From Agrocybe praecox (lineage: Eukaryota; Basidiomycota; Agaricomycetes; Agaricales; Agrocybaceae), in contig OZ024846.1 in the NCBI GenBank assembly GCA_964017145.1, forward strand, positions 620,001 through 684,000: DNA of 64,000 nucleotides, written 5' to 3'. A program made the position numbers and the translations under genes. This document shows, one piece after another, positions 25,294 to 38,292 of the stretch. The first letter of the stretch is position 1; each line of letters begins with the position of its first letter. The notes below the pieces were generated by a model. It searched no databases. It saw only the letters and a program-made list of their open reading frames with translations, and had not been told where the DNA came from.

Positions 25294-26142
25294 ATGGACG
25301 AAAGCAGCGGCGAGTCGACAAACAAGTCACCCGAGAAGCTGGAGGTAGAGGATGACGAGGCCAGACAAGCAAGACTCCGTATGCTTGGACTACTACTCCC
25401 AAGCTGCACCGTTTTTTTCTTATTAAACTAAACTTCTTCCTTTTACCATCCAGAATCCTTCTTCGAAAAATTGAATTCATCTTCAAACACGCGCCTATTT
25501 GAGCGCACAGGTGCTGCTACTGCTGCACCTTTTTCTTTGGGAGGAGAGAGAGAGCGAACCACTTTCCCCATCGAACCGCCTACCGAACGTATGTCTGTCT
25601 GTGTTCTTCCGTTCCATTATCTCGGTTCTTAACATAGAAAAAAAACCACCTCTCTATTTCCAGTGCTCTCTCGCGTGCAGGCCTTCCTACCCCAACTCGA
25701 AGCCTCAAACGCCATCCTAATGCAACGTGCCCAACAAGACCCAAAGAGCGTCGACATCGAACACATCTCCGAAGGAGTAAACCAACACATCGAGATGGTA
25801 CACCTTGCGTTTCTTTCATCCCTCTCTATCGTTCGTTGTTTTACTAAACTAACACAGAATCTGGGTCTTGGGGTCTTCGAAGATCGATCTAAGCTCCCCG
25901 CAGGTCATAAAGAGGACGATGAAGACTCGGAGATGTCAACAGAGTCATCCTCGTCCGAGTCTGCGCGGGATGCCGAATCTAATGATGATGATGATGATGA
26001 TGACGACTCCGACGACTCAGATGCATCCTCGGAGATTATAACATCGTTCATCCCCTCTAGACCTATCAAACCCCTACCCCGCCGTGTGTCTCTAAACCCT
26101 GCGCCAAAAATTGTCGTTCTGGACGAGCAGGAGAATGCCTAG
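25294..26142 (+). CDS. NOPCHAP1-like protein (DUF4598), box C/D snoRNP assembly
   Basis: The hallmark of NOPCHAP1-type proteins is visible as FLPQLEASNAILMQRAQQDPKSVDIEHI, followed by HIEMNLGLGVFE. In animals this protein bridges NOP58 and the R2TP chaperone during box C/D snoRNP assembly. A similar nuclear role is inferred here. Four exons: 25294-25378, 25454-25588, 25664-25797 and 25858-26142 (639 nt, 212 aa). The C-terminal third is a Ser/Glu and Asp-rich disordered tail with an Asp octet. The start is uncertain (25192 or 25294). The internal acidic tail is typical of nucleolar assembly factors. Confidence 0.78.
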
Positions 26143-26944
26143 AGACTTGTCAGTTTATTCTCTATGCTTGAGACTGCCACTACAATCACCATTTTCACTC
26201 TTGCAGTCTCTTTTCTTGACTATACGATCATATCTACTTCGGTAGTCAGTCGTTTCTTGTATCATTCATGTCTCAACTTCGTGAATGACACACTTTTCAA
26301 CTATATTGATGACCGTGAATAGAACAGTATTCTACGCACCATTATATATTAACTACATAGATCTTGTCTCCCAGTTATTGTAAAAAGACGCTTTTCGGCG
26401 TATCTGCATTTTGTACAACTGCACTGTACACTAAATTACAATGTTTCACACAAAAAGACAGAATTAAATTAAGTAAGGACGCAACCCGCAAAGAAAGAGA
26501 GAAAAGAGCCAAAGAGAGAGAGAGAGAGTAAGTGTCGGTAGGCAGGTGGGTGGGCATGAGAGGGTCGTGATAATTAATAATTGAAACCGATTAGTAAGAC
26601 AGACGAGAGAGAGGAGGAGAGGGGGCAGCAGCAGAGGGTGCGTAGGTAGAAGTGTAAAAGGCGGCGCAATGAGTGGTGGAGTGGTGGTGGCTGTGGTGGC
26701 GATAAGAACACATAGTAAAGCGAGTGAGTAGTAGTGAAGTCGTATACATGTGCAAGAGTGAGATGAGATGCATGCGGTCCCGAAGAAAATAATTAAGAGG
26801 GTCGAAATGGCGAAAAAAATGGAAAATGGGTATATGGGTGAGTACGTAAGAGTAAGTTGTGCGGTAGTGGCAAAGCTCCGGAGGAAATGGATATCCCGAT
26901 GAAAAATGATACAAAGACGTCGGTCAGGCAGGTCACAGGATGAC
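26143..26944. other. Intergenic, convergent 3' ends
   Basis: 3' regions of the NOPCHAP1-like gene (plus) and the coiled-coil protein gene (minus). A purine-rich microsatellite (GAGAGAGAG) lies near 26512-26528. Long open frames here arise from low complexity and are not genes. Confidence 0.45.
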
Positions 26945-29900
26945 CTATGTGGGCCAACCACGAACAAGCCTGGCAGCAGTCCCACCGACACGGCCCATAA
27001 CTTCCCATATGGCTGCGGTACCGTCCGCAGTATAACCTTCGCCAGCACCAGGCATAGCGTTAAAGCTACTCCATGCTGCTCTGTCGTAATAAGTCGGTCC
27101 ACCGGGGATGATAAAGGGCTGGGTCGCAGAAGACGAAGTAAAAGCATACGTCGCAAGAGCCGACACTGCCATGAACAGAACAGGAGTAACATAGGCATAC
27201 GAAGCGTTCCTCTCCCCGCCATAGATGTAGGTATTATAGACATTGAAAAACCTGTTCGACTTGCCGCCTTTCATAGTCGGACGCGTCGATGATGGCCCAG
27301 CGGGGATTTTCTCCGAGGCTTCGACAATCTTATCAATGACCGAACATTCCACGCCAAGTTCTTGCTTTAGTGCTTTCCACTCTGCCACGGTCTCTTCTGA
27401 GATGCCGCCTGCAATGGCTTCGGAAGGTAGATTCACGCCGTGATGCCACTTTTTCACAATCCTCCATGCTTTCTCTTCCTCTTGATCAGCTTCTGTCACT
27501 TGATTATATGCCGGTGGTTCATCGAGAAGCTCAAGTTCTTTGGGCTGTTGAGGCTTGGGAGTGGGGGGAACGATTGTGGACGACGACGACGCCATACTCT
27601 CGACTTGAACAGGCGAAGGTGAACGAGAGGGTTCTTCGACCACTTCATCAGTTTGAATTTCCATCTCCAACGTGATACGTGGCAAGGGAGGAGGGATAGG
27701 TTTGGGCAGAGGTATTTCATCTGTTTGAATCTCAAACGACACTTTGACTGGCTTGAATTCTGGCTCAGTCTGCATGCCATGGTTGACGGAAAACAGGGTT
27801 GGGTCGTATTGGACGCCGCTGTCCGAGTACTCCTTCAATTCGTCGAACGTTCTTCTTGTCGATTCAAGTTCTTGGGCTCGACTGGCAACTTTCTGCATAA
27901 TGAACATGGATCAACATCGTATGCAAGTAGCATGACGAAACAATACGAACCCGTTTTCTCTTGGTGATGATTGTCTGAATGACGTCCTCGTCATCATCTA
28001 CTTCAGTCGTTTCCTCTTCCTCGATCACAGTGCTATCTTCACTGTCGACGTCTTCCGGATCTGGATCTGCTCCAGAACCCATATGCCATTGACCCATGAG
28101 CTCAGCACCCAGGCTTTTGCTCATGGTGTTGGCGTTGCTTGACTGGCCGCTATTTCCACCAGCATTGAGATTACCCATGTTACTGCGCATCTCGTCCATG
28201 TCGAAACGCATTCGGTCAATCGTTTCTTTCAACAACATATTTTCTTGCTTTTGCTCGTCAAGATGGGTATGTGCTTCGAGGGCGACGCTCAACTCCTTTT
28301 CCAGCTGTTGAATGTGTTCCTCATATCTGTCGTGCTCTTTTGCCCATTTACCGGCCTCGATTTCGTACAGGGCGACTGATTCCCTGAGGGAGCGAATCGT
28401 CTCTTCCCTGGCACGTAAGTCGTCGCGATATTTTTCGGAGACGGCTAGAATGATAGTTGAGCTTCCTTTGCAGGTTCAAAAAATATACAAATACATACCA
28501 CATTGTTCTTGGTACTGCCTCTGAAGACTGCTGTACGTGAGCTTTGCGCCATCCAGAGCTTTCTGTACTTTAGCAACTTCGGCCTCAAGAGCGGCAATTT
28601 GCGCCATATTCCTCGACTACGAAAGTCAGCTACTGCGCAACGACAAAAGTAAGAAGAAAACGTACATCTTTTGCCCTCAACTCTTTTTCTTCCCTGTTCG
28701 AGGCTGCAAGTTCGGAGCGCAGCTCCTCAAGACGTTGGTGGGTCTCTTCCAACTCCAACTCATGTTCAGCAAGTTTGTTCTGAAGCGTCATTTCAGCATC
28801 GACCCTCTTCCTCGCCAAGTCCTCGTTTGTCCTTTGCAAAGCTTCCAAGCGCTCGTGAATTTCCATCGAAACCGTCGAGCTCGTCCGATCGTGCACGAGG
28901 CCAAGCCCAGCGTCCAACTCTTCGTCGTCCGAATCGTCGTCTGTGCGAGGCATGGGGAGCGTAGATATTTGGCTTTCAAAGGATTCAAATGCAAAACGCG
29001 ATCGGGTAACAATAGTCTCATCCGGGGAAGAATACTCCATGTCAAAGGAACTATGAAGAAAACTGCTTTGCGGCTGCGACTGTGCACGGGAGTGAGGTCT
29101 TGATCTCGTGGTTGAAAACTCGGGAGATCCTGGAGAGAAACTGAGATCTCTGTTCGAAGAAGTAGGAGAAGCTGGGTTTGAGGGAGTTCGAGCACGAGGT
29201 CCTTGACCGGTGGTGCGGCCCCAGACAGTAGGTGGTCCCCCCTTTTTAGAGAGATGATAAATAAAAACGCATCAACAACTAGGTGGCATACTACGACGTA
29301 CCTCAGAGTCACTTTTGTTACCTGCATCACTTTTCCTGCGCCCTACGCGCGCAGGGCGTTTAGACCAACTCGATGGCGCGTTGTTGAGAGGGGTAGAACG
29401 TTGTCGGCGTTCTGAATCGAGAGGGGATTTCATCGAAGGGGTTGTTGGTCCTCTTGAAGGTGGTCGGCTCATAGGTCTTGGATACTGTCCCGAGCCCATG
29501 GACTCATTGCTGGAAGTTCTTGACCTCGCATAGTCATCCCCAGGGCTTTCCTCCCCACTGCTTCGCGAACCACTATCGCGCATTGGGCTTGCTGGTGGTG
29601 TACCAGCCTTGGTTTTCTCCGCGACAAGCTGCATGAGCAAAGGCGTTGTCACTTCTATGTCTTTGTGTTGCTCGATAATATTTTGCAGCATGGCCGCCTC
29701 TTCGTCAGACAGTAACGGGGTGCCATTGTACAGATCCTCGAAGCTTTTGAGGATTGCAAAAACACCGTCTCCTGGCACTGCAGGTTCTCCCGCTGCATTA
29801 ATGTGTACATCTGGATGTTTGAGGAATATATCGTTGAGCACTTGTTCGATATCTGCGATTGACTGTCTATTCCGGCCGTAAGTATTAGCCTAGTAAAATG

Positions 29901-29949
29901 ATCAATAAAATGCCACAAAAAATTACACAAAAAATACGACACTTACCAT
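26945..29949 (-). CDS. Coiled-coil protein with C-terminal hydrophobic segment, unknown function
   Basis: Six exons are inferred in coding order: 29949-29947 (the ATG alone), 29889-29302, 29241-28666, 28616-28499, 28444-27951 and 27892-26945 (2727 nt, 908 aa). The N-terminal part has MANTYGRNRQSIADIEQVLND, then a helical region and a Ser/Pro-rich linker. The middle (exons 3-5) is a long coiled coil rich in Glu, Leu and Arg. The C-terminal part has repeated short acidic motifs of the form VQYDP, MQTEP, IQTDE, IQTDE. A single hydrophobic segment (YVTPVLFMAVSALATYAF) lies near residue 840, followed by a Gly-rich tail of about 50 residues. The layout suggests a membrane-anchored cytoskeletal or nuclear-envelope tether, but no family is recognised. 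Confidence 0.72.
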
Positions 29950-31918
29950 GATGGTTTTCAAGTTTGAATTTACCTATAGTCTTGAGGAAGAAAAGTGCAG
30001 CATCTAAATGGGGTGTGAGATTTGTTCAGAGAGACAATGGCAGTACCCCAAATCGGAATCCCAACATAATGTCTGTGTTTGCAATTATTTGGGGGCCGGG
30101 GAACAATGCACACGTGATGGCGACCTCTGCCGAGCCGCCTTGAGGCGTTAATCGTTTGAACATTGTCATTGGGAGCATCCTCAAATCTGACGCCCAATTT
30201 GCGCCCAATTGCGTCCTTGGTAGTAAGTCATAACTAGTGGTTCGTCTGTTGAGCTCTTGTTGAAATCAATAGATTAGCCTGCAGGATTTAGTCTATATAA
30301 TAATGCCCAGCTAGGTGATAATACACGGAACCCGAAGTTATGGAGGAATCCATAGGTTCGTCTGTTCAACTTTGAGCATACAGAGCAGATGCTTGGTCTG
30401 GTTTCAGTGGTTTAATAATTATGTTCACATACATGCTCTCTAAAGCTCTAGGCCATCTCTAAGTGCGTCTGGGAGAACGGGCTGGACGTTGACCTCCAAC
30501 GAGGCATAACCTATCACTATCTTGGGCCTTGGCAGTGGCTTCCCTTCCAACTGACAATGCTACGGGCACCCCAATTCAGTACTCGCGTGCTACATGCTAC
30601 TGACAGTCATGAAGAAGAAACCAGTAAATGTAAACCGAGTCAAAGAACGGTTTTCAACATCGAATACAGACCCGTTCTAGACGCTCGACTATGATACACA
30701 CAGTACGATAGATTAATGATATATTTTCCAGCTTGACTGTACATCGGGTACCAGAACTACGGAAGTATCGTCATGCATCTAGATAGAATGAACCGAGCAA
30801 TAAACCAAAGCCAAGGTAACCGGCACCGAGGCAAGCGCTCTCGCCAGTCATGGTTCGCCCAACAAAATCAGTGGAAACCCTCTGCAAGCCTGCTGATTTC
30901 CCAGCCAAACGTGTTTTCTAATAGCCGATATATTGGGGTTTGCAGTTCGTCATCCTATGATAGTCAAAGCACAGCTCCTCAAAAAAAAACATTCATTTTT
31001 AGTAAATACTTGAATCTAATGTACAAGAATCGTGTGACACTTTCAAAAAATAAAAAGAGAGAAAGTATCATTCTATACAAACTGATTTCTACAAAGGTGT
31101 AGTGGTATGTTATATGTAGGTTGTGGTTGTAGATCAAAGAAGAAGAAAGGAAAATCATAAGAAAGAAAAGAAAAAATCATATGGTTGGTGAAGAAAGAAA
31201 GAAAATAATGCTCATCGGAATAATGAATGGATTGTGGTGGGCACCCGTGACAATTACGTCACCGAGTGCGAATGCGAATGGATAATATGCATATATCTAA
31301 GTGGGGATGGAGGATCAATGATGGAAAAAGTAAAAAGTAAAAAACATAAAATGCTACACAACACGAGTCGGATTTTTTCTTATTTTACAAAGGGATGTAT
31401 CGAGGAAGGATATTGAAGGGAAAAATGAGGGTGGTATGGTGCGATGAGATAACGGGAGCTGTTGGATGTGGATGTTGATGTTGGGATGTGTGTGTGGATG
31501 GGTGGTTAAGCGAACAACAAGGGGGATCTAGGATGGCAAGAATGAACCATAAGTATGTCTGCTTTTTCTAATGAGCTGCGAACACTTACAATGATGAGTG
31601 GCGAGGGGTTAAAACGACGGTGGCATAAACATAGCGATGGCAACAGAACAAAGAAGGTGGCAGGTAGAATGAGCGAGCGAGGGATGGAAAGCGAGAAAAG
31701 AAAACATTTACGAGAGGACGAAAACGAGAGGATAACTACTGGTAAAGGATGAATACGACGATAAGGGTGTTGATAAGGGAACAATGAGCGGAGACGAACA
31801 ACATGCGATGAAAAGATGATAATAATAAAAATTTCGGGGGGAGTAGTAGGAGAAAATGGGGGGACGAGGGGGGTCAAAGAAAACGAGGGCACATGCCTCA
31901 ACCTTCTTCTTCCTGATC
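29950..31918. other. Intergenic, about 2 kb
   Basis: Promoter of the coiled-coil gene at 29949 and 3' flank of the kinase gene ending at 31919, both on the minus strand. The stretch 31100-31900 is strongly purine-rich on the plus strand with GAAAGAAAG and GAGCGAGCG runs. Open frames here are low-complexity artefacts. No gene is called. Confidence 0.4.
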
Positions 31919-34900
31919 CTAATCATCGACGAGTGGCACGTCAAGATCGCGCTGCAGCTGCCTACGAGGGCGAGGAGAGAAAGTGACCCCTTCTTCATCC
32001 TCACCCTCCGAATCCTCCTCCTCCTCGAAATCGTCCCCATCGTCCTGCGAGCTGGCCTCATCCCACCCCAACCTTTCACTGGTGTCGTCTCGTCGCACAG
32101 CAAAAAGTCCGGCATGAACAACCTCCAGCGGGACAGCCCGCACCTCCCCCTCTTCATCGTCGACAGTGGCACTGTCACCACCGTATTCGTCATCCTCCTC
32201 CCCCTGTTCCTCAAAGCTTCCTAACGACGACCAATCGTCATGCTCCGCAGGCAATCCATACCTCCTCGCAAAGGAGCTCTCCGAGTCCTGGAGGCTCACT
32301 TCCTCCTGGGTACTCACTCCTTCCACCCCTCTCTCCCCATCCTCCTCCTCTTGCTGCCTGGGGCCCGGATCGTGGGAATAGGTCGCAGCGAGTTCATCAG
32401 AGGTAACGCGGGGGATGGGTGGTATATTCGAGTTCGAAAGCCCACCCGCCCCAACGTTCATTACGTGCTCCGCCAGAATCTGTTCCAGGCTCTGTACGCT
32501 AACCATGTCAGTGAGTTCCTTATCCCCCTGCCCCCAACTCGACGCCCTGCGAACGGCGGTCAATGCACCGGCATCCTCAGCATCCTGGGGTTGTCGATAG
32601 TACCGTAGGGCCTCCTCGCTCCTTCGAGTACTGGGGCCTTGACCAGATCCCGCTGCTGCTGCTGCTACCCCAACTGCGGGCCCTAACGACCTCGTATGAT
32701 CGGTGCCGGTCAAGTGCTCGTTGTCCACAGGAGCAGAATCTTGGGAAAGGCCCTGTGTCCTTTGGGCGGCATTGGAGGTGAATTTGGTAGGTCTCCATGA
32801 CGAGATGTTCTGCAGGAGGTTGATGAACCGCGCCTTCTTCTCCCCTGATAGTCCCCCAACGCTGCTACTACCAGGCGAGAGATGTTTGGGCGACGACGCG
32901 CCGCTACCACTGCCGAACATCGACAGCGAGCCGGACGCTACGCGCTCAATAGTTCTAGAGATCGAACCTCTTCGAGATTTCGGATCTCTAGAACTTGCAT
33001 TTGTGTATGGTGTTTGCGCTGTCGCCGTCGCACTGGACGGCGAACAGTCAAGTGAAGTGCCTTCTACAAGATTTGTAGCATTGACACTGTCGTTCCTCTT
33101 GATATTGAGAGTAGAATTAAACGATGGATTTCTGAGAAAATTTGGAGAGTCGACTGCTTTGCCTTTGTCCTTGTCGCGCTTGCGAGCAATGAGAGGAGTA
33201 GTACTGTTTGTTGTATCAGCAGGTCGAGACAGTGCTCGATGGCCAACAGGGTCAGACGTGAACGCAGCTGGGAACGCTTGCTGCTTTCCATTGGAAGGAG
33301 CTGCATTGTCGATGACGAGACGAGGTAGGCCATTGTTAGGCGGCGGTGAGCGAGAGGTGCGAAACAGGGAAGATACATGTCTGGCTATTTTCTCACTCCA
33401 ATTGTATCTGAAATGGACAGTAGACATGGCATCTGATGTCTCCTCAACGCTAACGTTGATCTTTTCCGGCTTCAAGGTCACCTTTAGCCAATAGTCTGGG
33501 TCCTTCAGGTCAGTCAGGACCCAAGGATTGGTCTAAATTACAATTGTAGACACGTTAGCGAACATCATAATGTAATTGAGGACAACCTGCGTACCTTGAC
33601 TTTACTCAGGCTCACACGACGTCTGTAATTCTTCTGCAACATTTGGTCAAGCAGGCAAATGATTTTCGTCCCTTCCGAGTCTCCTCTTGGGAATCGACCT
33701 CCTGTGCGTAATTTGTCGGAACCCATAACGGGAAGGACATTCCAATCATCGTTGCACGCCGCCGAGTAGAGATTATATTCCGTGCCGTTAACGCCAGAAA
33801 AGGGCGTGCAACCGAAAAGCAAGCAGTATAATGTGATACCAAGGGCCCAAATGTCGATGGCCTTGGTAATAGGTGGCCTCGGAGTCCGACCAGGCAAGAC
33901 TATTGCTGTATGTTCATAGATGAGTTCGGGGGCCAAAAAGGCGGGTGTGCCCGACCGTCTCGAAATACCAGTCTCGTCCAGAAGGATAGATTCGTACGAG
34001 GCCTTGTCGACTTTAGTGTCTCCAGCAGCGGCGAGTCGCTGTGCGTATGAGAAATGGGATACCCCAAAATCTGCGATTTTGACCTGGCGACGGTCTTCGG
34101 TCCAGAGCAGATTTGCGGGCTTGATATCACGGTGGATTATCCCCTGGTTATGTACTACGTAGCATGAAAGGTATAAGGGGTGCTAAGGCCAGAAATAGAA
34201 CTAAATGGACGCACAATATTCCAACCCAAGAATAACATCACGCAAGATTCTACGAGTCTGTGAGGTAGTAAGGACAGGATTGCCATTGCTGTCTCTCCAT
34301 TTAACTTCGCCGCCACCGAGATATTCCATGACTATAGAGAAAAGGAGAATGTATTAGCACGCGTAGGCCCTCGCGTTTGTTGGATAAAATACGAGGGGGA
34401 GAAAGGCATACCTATGTATATCTTGTCGTGCATTCGATCGTCTATGACTTCGTACAGCCTGACGACGTTGGGATGGATCAACTTTTTCATGATAGCGATT
34501 TCCCTCCTGATTTTGTATTCGACATTATTCAGCTTGTCCGCCACAGGCGTATGGTCTGACGACGCTGGCAAGCGTGACTTGCGTAGTCTGTCGTATTGGT
34601 TTTCACGGTGGTTATCACGCTTGACGGACTTCATGGCCTGGAAGGAGACATCTATGGCATGAAGAAGAAGAAAACGAAATGGCGGGGAAACTCACCACTG
34701 GGATATGTCGGTCTGGGTGTCCCGCCGGAAATTTTGTGTTCAACTGCTTGCAGAGATAGACGAGGCCATGTTGTCCCTTTCCTATCTGTCTATGGCGAAC
34801 GTAGTTGTTAATCATTGGGCCACGAATGTCGTGCATTACTGCCTTGAGACGATCTGAGGTTTTGACCTCGCCATCTGGGTCGAAGAGGACTGGCTTGTGA

Positions 34901-34941
34901 GGAGCCTGGGCAGTAGAAGGCAAGGGGACGGGGGCGGACAT
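31919..34941 (-). CDS. Serine/threonine kinase of the CaMKK / Snf1-activating (Ssp1-Sak1-Elm1) type
   Basis: Upstream kinase likely activating AMPK/Snf1 and related kinases in energy or stress signalling, by family. Five exons: 34941-34696, 34637-34412, 34331-34215, 34154-33595 and 33532-31919 (2763 nt, 920 aa). The kinase domain starts with the loop IGKGQHGLVYL and the catalytic Lys in AMKSVKR. An inserted basic segment lies between subdomains II and III, as in CaMKK. Further on are VMEYLGGGEV, HRDIKPANLLW, DFGVSHFSYA, GTPAFLAPE and DIWALGITLYCLLFG. The C-terminal ~500 residues are Ser-rich, then strongly acidic and probably disordered. The domain order and DFGVS/PAFLAPE pattern favour CaMKK/Ssp1 over Snf1 itself. 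The gene is intact. Confidence 0.87.
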
Positions 34942-35113
34942 TATTTGGGGAGGAACATGGAAGGAGGGAATGTAAGGGTAGAAATGTGTTGAAGGAGGAG
35001 GATATAAGTATGGTAAAGCTAAGATGGGAGTCTGAAGATCAGGGAGATTTCCTATTCAGTCACTACTTCGTACCCCGAACACCCCATCATTCTATATTCT
35101 AATACAATATTTT

Positions 35114-35376
35114 CTATTTTGCGCAGGTACACTTGTCTTCTTCCTTGACCCCTTGCAATGCCTGACAAGTGCATTTATAGATCATCAATCACCGTCCGTC
35201 TGAGTCAGCGCGACTCCTACCTGTTCAATGTGCTGTCCACAGCCCTGCAAATCCCTCAGCTCAGAACAAGAGGCTCCAGGGAAATCTCTCCTTACCGCCC
35301 ATGTAATCTTCCCACAACTATTGCACTTCACTTGGCGGCAAGCCTGCACAGGAGCTGACTCAATAATCGTAAACAT
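35114..35376 (-). CDS. 50-residue Cys-rich zinc-binding-like miniprotein
   Basis: Too short for simple ORF calling, but it splices cleanly: 35376-35296, 35244-35221 (24 nt) and 35161-35114 (153 nt, 50 aa). The key pattern is VKCNSCGKITWAGCGQH, then a helix and a terminal CTC, i.e. CxxC, GCGxH and CxC. This matches a small family of conserved fungal and plant miniproteins with a TW-GCG-H core that probably bind zinc. Their function is unknown to me. A 5' UTR intron is inferred at 35398-35460. Its start faces away from the kinase gene, which begins downstream on the same strand, 173 bp from this stop. Confidence 0.68.
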
Positions 35377-35460
35377 GATGGTTCTAGGGGCAGAAGTCTG
35401 TGAGCCCAACTGCTTCTTTTTCACCAAGATACCGTAGAGATCTGTATCCACGATACTCAC

Positions 35461-38292
35461 TTGCTAAGATGGTAGACTTCGAGTTCGACGATGATGATGG
35501 ATGGTGGTGGTTCGTATGATCACAAAGCGACTACGCTGCTCAACTAATTTATATTCTCCTGCTGATAAAGCGCATGGCGGATAGACCGTGACCGGCAAAA
35601 TTTGTACGACAAAGGAGGGGGAAGCGTCAGAAACCATGCCGCTCATGCCGACTTCGGTCGAACCCGATTGCTATCAAAAACGTGACCTTCCCGATCACTA
35701 TTTCCTCCGCGGCCGCAGCGCGCCTAACGATTTTACATCGTGTACAACAGCGAGGTCGAGTCTGTTTTGGCAAATCCTGCGGCGGGTAACTACCAGAATT
35801 CTCATTCAGTGTTTTGATTCACCCGATAACCTTTTGGCATTATTCTTACGGTATAACGCATGATTACAACCGAACGATGATGTGTACGTGGTGAAGGTGT
35901 TTACGGACCATAACTTGATGGGCGAGATTTTTTACTCACAGTCCGCGTATAATTTTTAGATACATGAGCGAAAGTATGGTTTTTCTCATATTTTTGGCAA
36001 ACTGATGAATATGGAAGGCTTGCAGTCGTTGCGATTGGTCGTTCAATGCTGTACAGATGTTGTTCACATGGTGCGCATATTGCAAAAACCCCTTATCACT
36101 TCATCTTTCCCCAATGTTTCTAGCATGTACCGAGCAATCACGATGATGCAGAATCACACTAAGCAAATTCAAAGCTCTGTGTGACCATCATGACAGGTCC
36201 CTGTCCACAATCTTTGATAGATATATTCATTCATTCACAAATGTCCACAAAAACTTCGAAGCACCGTTGCCACAATTCCCAAAAGCATTTATCTAACTCG
36301 GACTCCGAAGAGTAAGTTGAATTTCAGAAAAGACACGACACGACAAATTATCGGACAAAACGGTGTTCTTCACTCACACTGCTCGCACTTTTCCTTCACT
36401 TGTTCCACTGATTTAACTTCCTTCGGCCACCGAAGCAAACTTCCCATGTCTTGATCTGAATACATATTCACGTTGCGATCTGATTAATTCTCACTCTCCG
36501 GCGAATTATGACGCTCGAATGTCATTATCATGATTCATCATCGCCAAAGGAACCGGCGGACGACGCTCGGGGCTTTCAGTGACCCACACAGTACGAGAGG
36601 TCACATAGACTCTTCACTGTTTCAAGTACGAGGGTCCAAAAACCGCAAAAAAACCTCTCCCCTCGATTAACATTGAAGGTTACATACACATCGCCGAAAT
36701 GAAATGAAATAATCATTAAACGTTGTTGGCTTCACAAGCCCTTTTTTCACACGAGTCAGCTTACATTCACGAAGTCAACATCAGGGCACCCACTGGTTCG
36801 TTCCTGTTTTTGTTAATTACCGATCGAGTGCATAGAGATATCCCCAAACAGTGACACTGACAGTGGCTCCGAAGTTCGTGCGTAAAGCGTGATAGATTTA
36901 TTTAGATATGTGCTAAGGGAGGAACTCTACACAATGCAGTATGTAGGGCCTCATGTACCGTAAGGCTGCCATGTTATCCATTACTCAAGGCTTTGGTTGC
37001 GTAGTACTAGTAGTACGCCACGGTATTCGCACATCACTGCATAAAATAAATGCACCTAGCTACCTACTTACTATGTCATTTGCCTAGAATTTCTTATCAC
37101 TCACCGGTAAAAAGAACCTTCTGATACGATGTTTTAACGTTTGCATGCCTTCCGCGACCCCGAGTCCAGAGGGGGTCCAGAGGGAGGTAAGCTACCGTTA
37201 ATGATAATTCATGGCCATAGTCCCGGGAATCCCATTCATCTCCGTGTAAACTGCGCATGCGCACCGTTCGAACTTGAAAGGCTTGGTTTACCCTACACTT
37301 GGTACGGTGCATAGTACGAACTTGAAGCCGCTGGGGATTCAGAAATATTGGTCGCACACATACACATTTTAACACAGCCACCGAAATGCCTTGGGGAGGT
37401 GGGTTTAGGAAGGAAGGGCATTTCCCGTCGGACTGTCTCTTTCCTCGATGCGTCTCGAGTACACAAAAATTAGAGTAACTAGTAACTTGAAGTATGTATC
37501 CATATATTTACATACATAGTACTTTTCGATCTCTCTCACCAATAGCCACCGCATCGACGATCGAACAAGTTGTGGGTGGTTATATTTATACTCATCATAT
37601 CATTCAAAAAAAGAAAAAGTTAAAGCCTCCTTCGCAACGAGGGTACTAATAGCTAACTAACCAATCTGGTAATTCTCCTTATAAGGACGGAACACACGTC
37701 GGATGCGAGTCATTTACTTCGTACCCTATAAAAATAGTGCTTACGGGCGACAGAGTATGGAAGGTAAACCGGTAAACCTGCGTACTATTACTACGACTTG
37801 CATAAAAAGGCGACAAGCCTGCCCAATGTATAATATCACAAGTCTCAACTTATCTGACGATTCGATTCGATTTAAAGAAAGGGCCCAAAATTAGGCTGCA
37901 AGAGATCATGATTCTGATATCCCTAGTACGGATACTATACACAAGTGCACACGTCCGCCCACATTTCGAAAGCAAAAGCATAAACGATAGATAGCCTGTC
38001 CGCCATAACGAACGAACTGCGCTGATTTTGATCATGATCCACCCATACATACTACGTTACGATCGCCGCATATAAATATTCCATACTCCATATACTTACA
38101 ACCTCGCCAATACATATTCGCCGTCCAGTTTATGTGATAATAATAAGGCCCAAGGCCTAAGGTCTAGTGCATTTAGAGGAAGGGGGGGAACACTTATGAT
38201 TGCACCCCAAAAGTTTAACTAACAGCAGCTAGGCACATATCCATTCATATAATTACTGCAGCGCAGCACCTTGAAACCATTCACCACACCAC
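35461..38292. other. Intergenic, about 2.8 kb, no gene
   Basis: Long spacer between the miniprotein gene and the end of the aminotransferase gene. Open frames are short and have no motifs. The longest (35588-35863 plus; 37097-37381 minus) lack good starts or splice partners. I see no RNA gene or transposon ends. Confidence 0.4.

Noticed and set aside
26464..27243. 259-codon minus-strand frame downstream of the coiled-coil gene
   Set aside because: It overlaps the true C-terminal exon in another frame and continues through GAGAG/TCTCTC low complexity.
31919..32381. Long plus-strand open frames opposite the kinase C-terminus (also 32703-33494)
   Set aside because: Antisense shadows of a Ser/Asp/Glu-rich coding exon. 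The minus-strand frame has the kinase continuity and splice phases.
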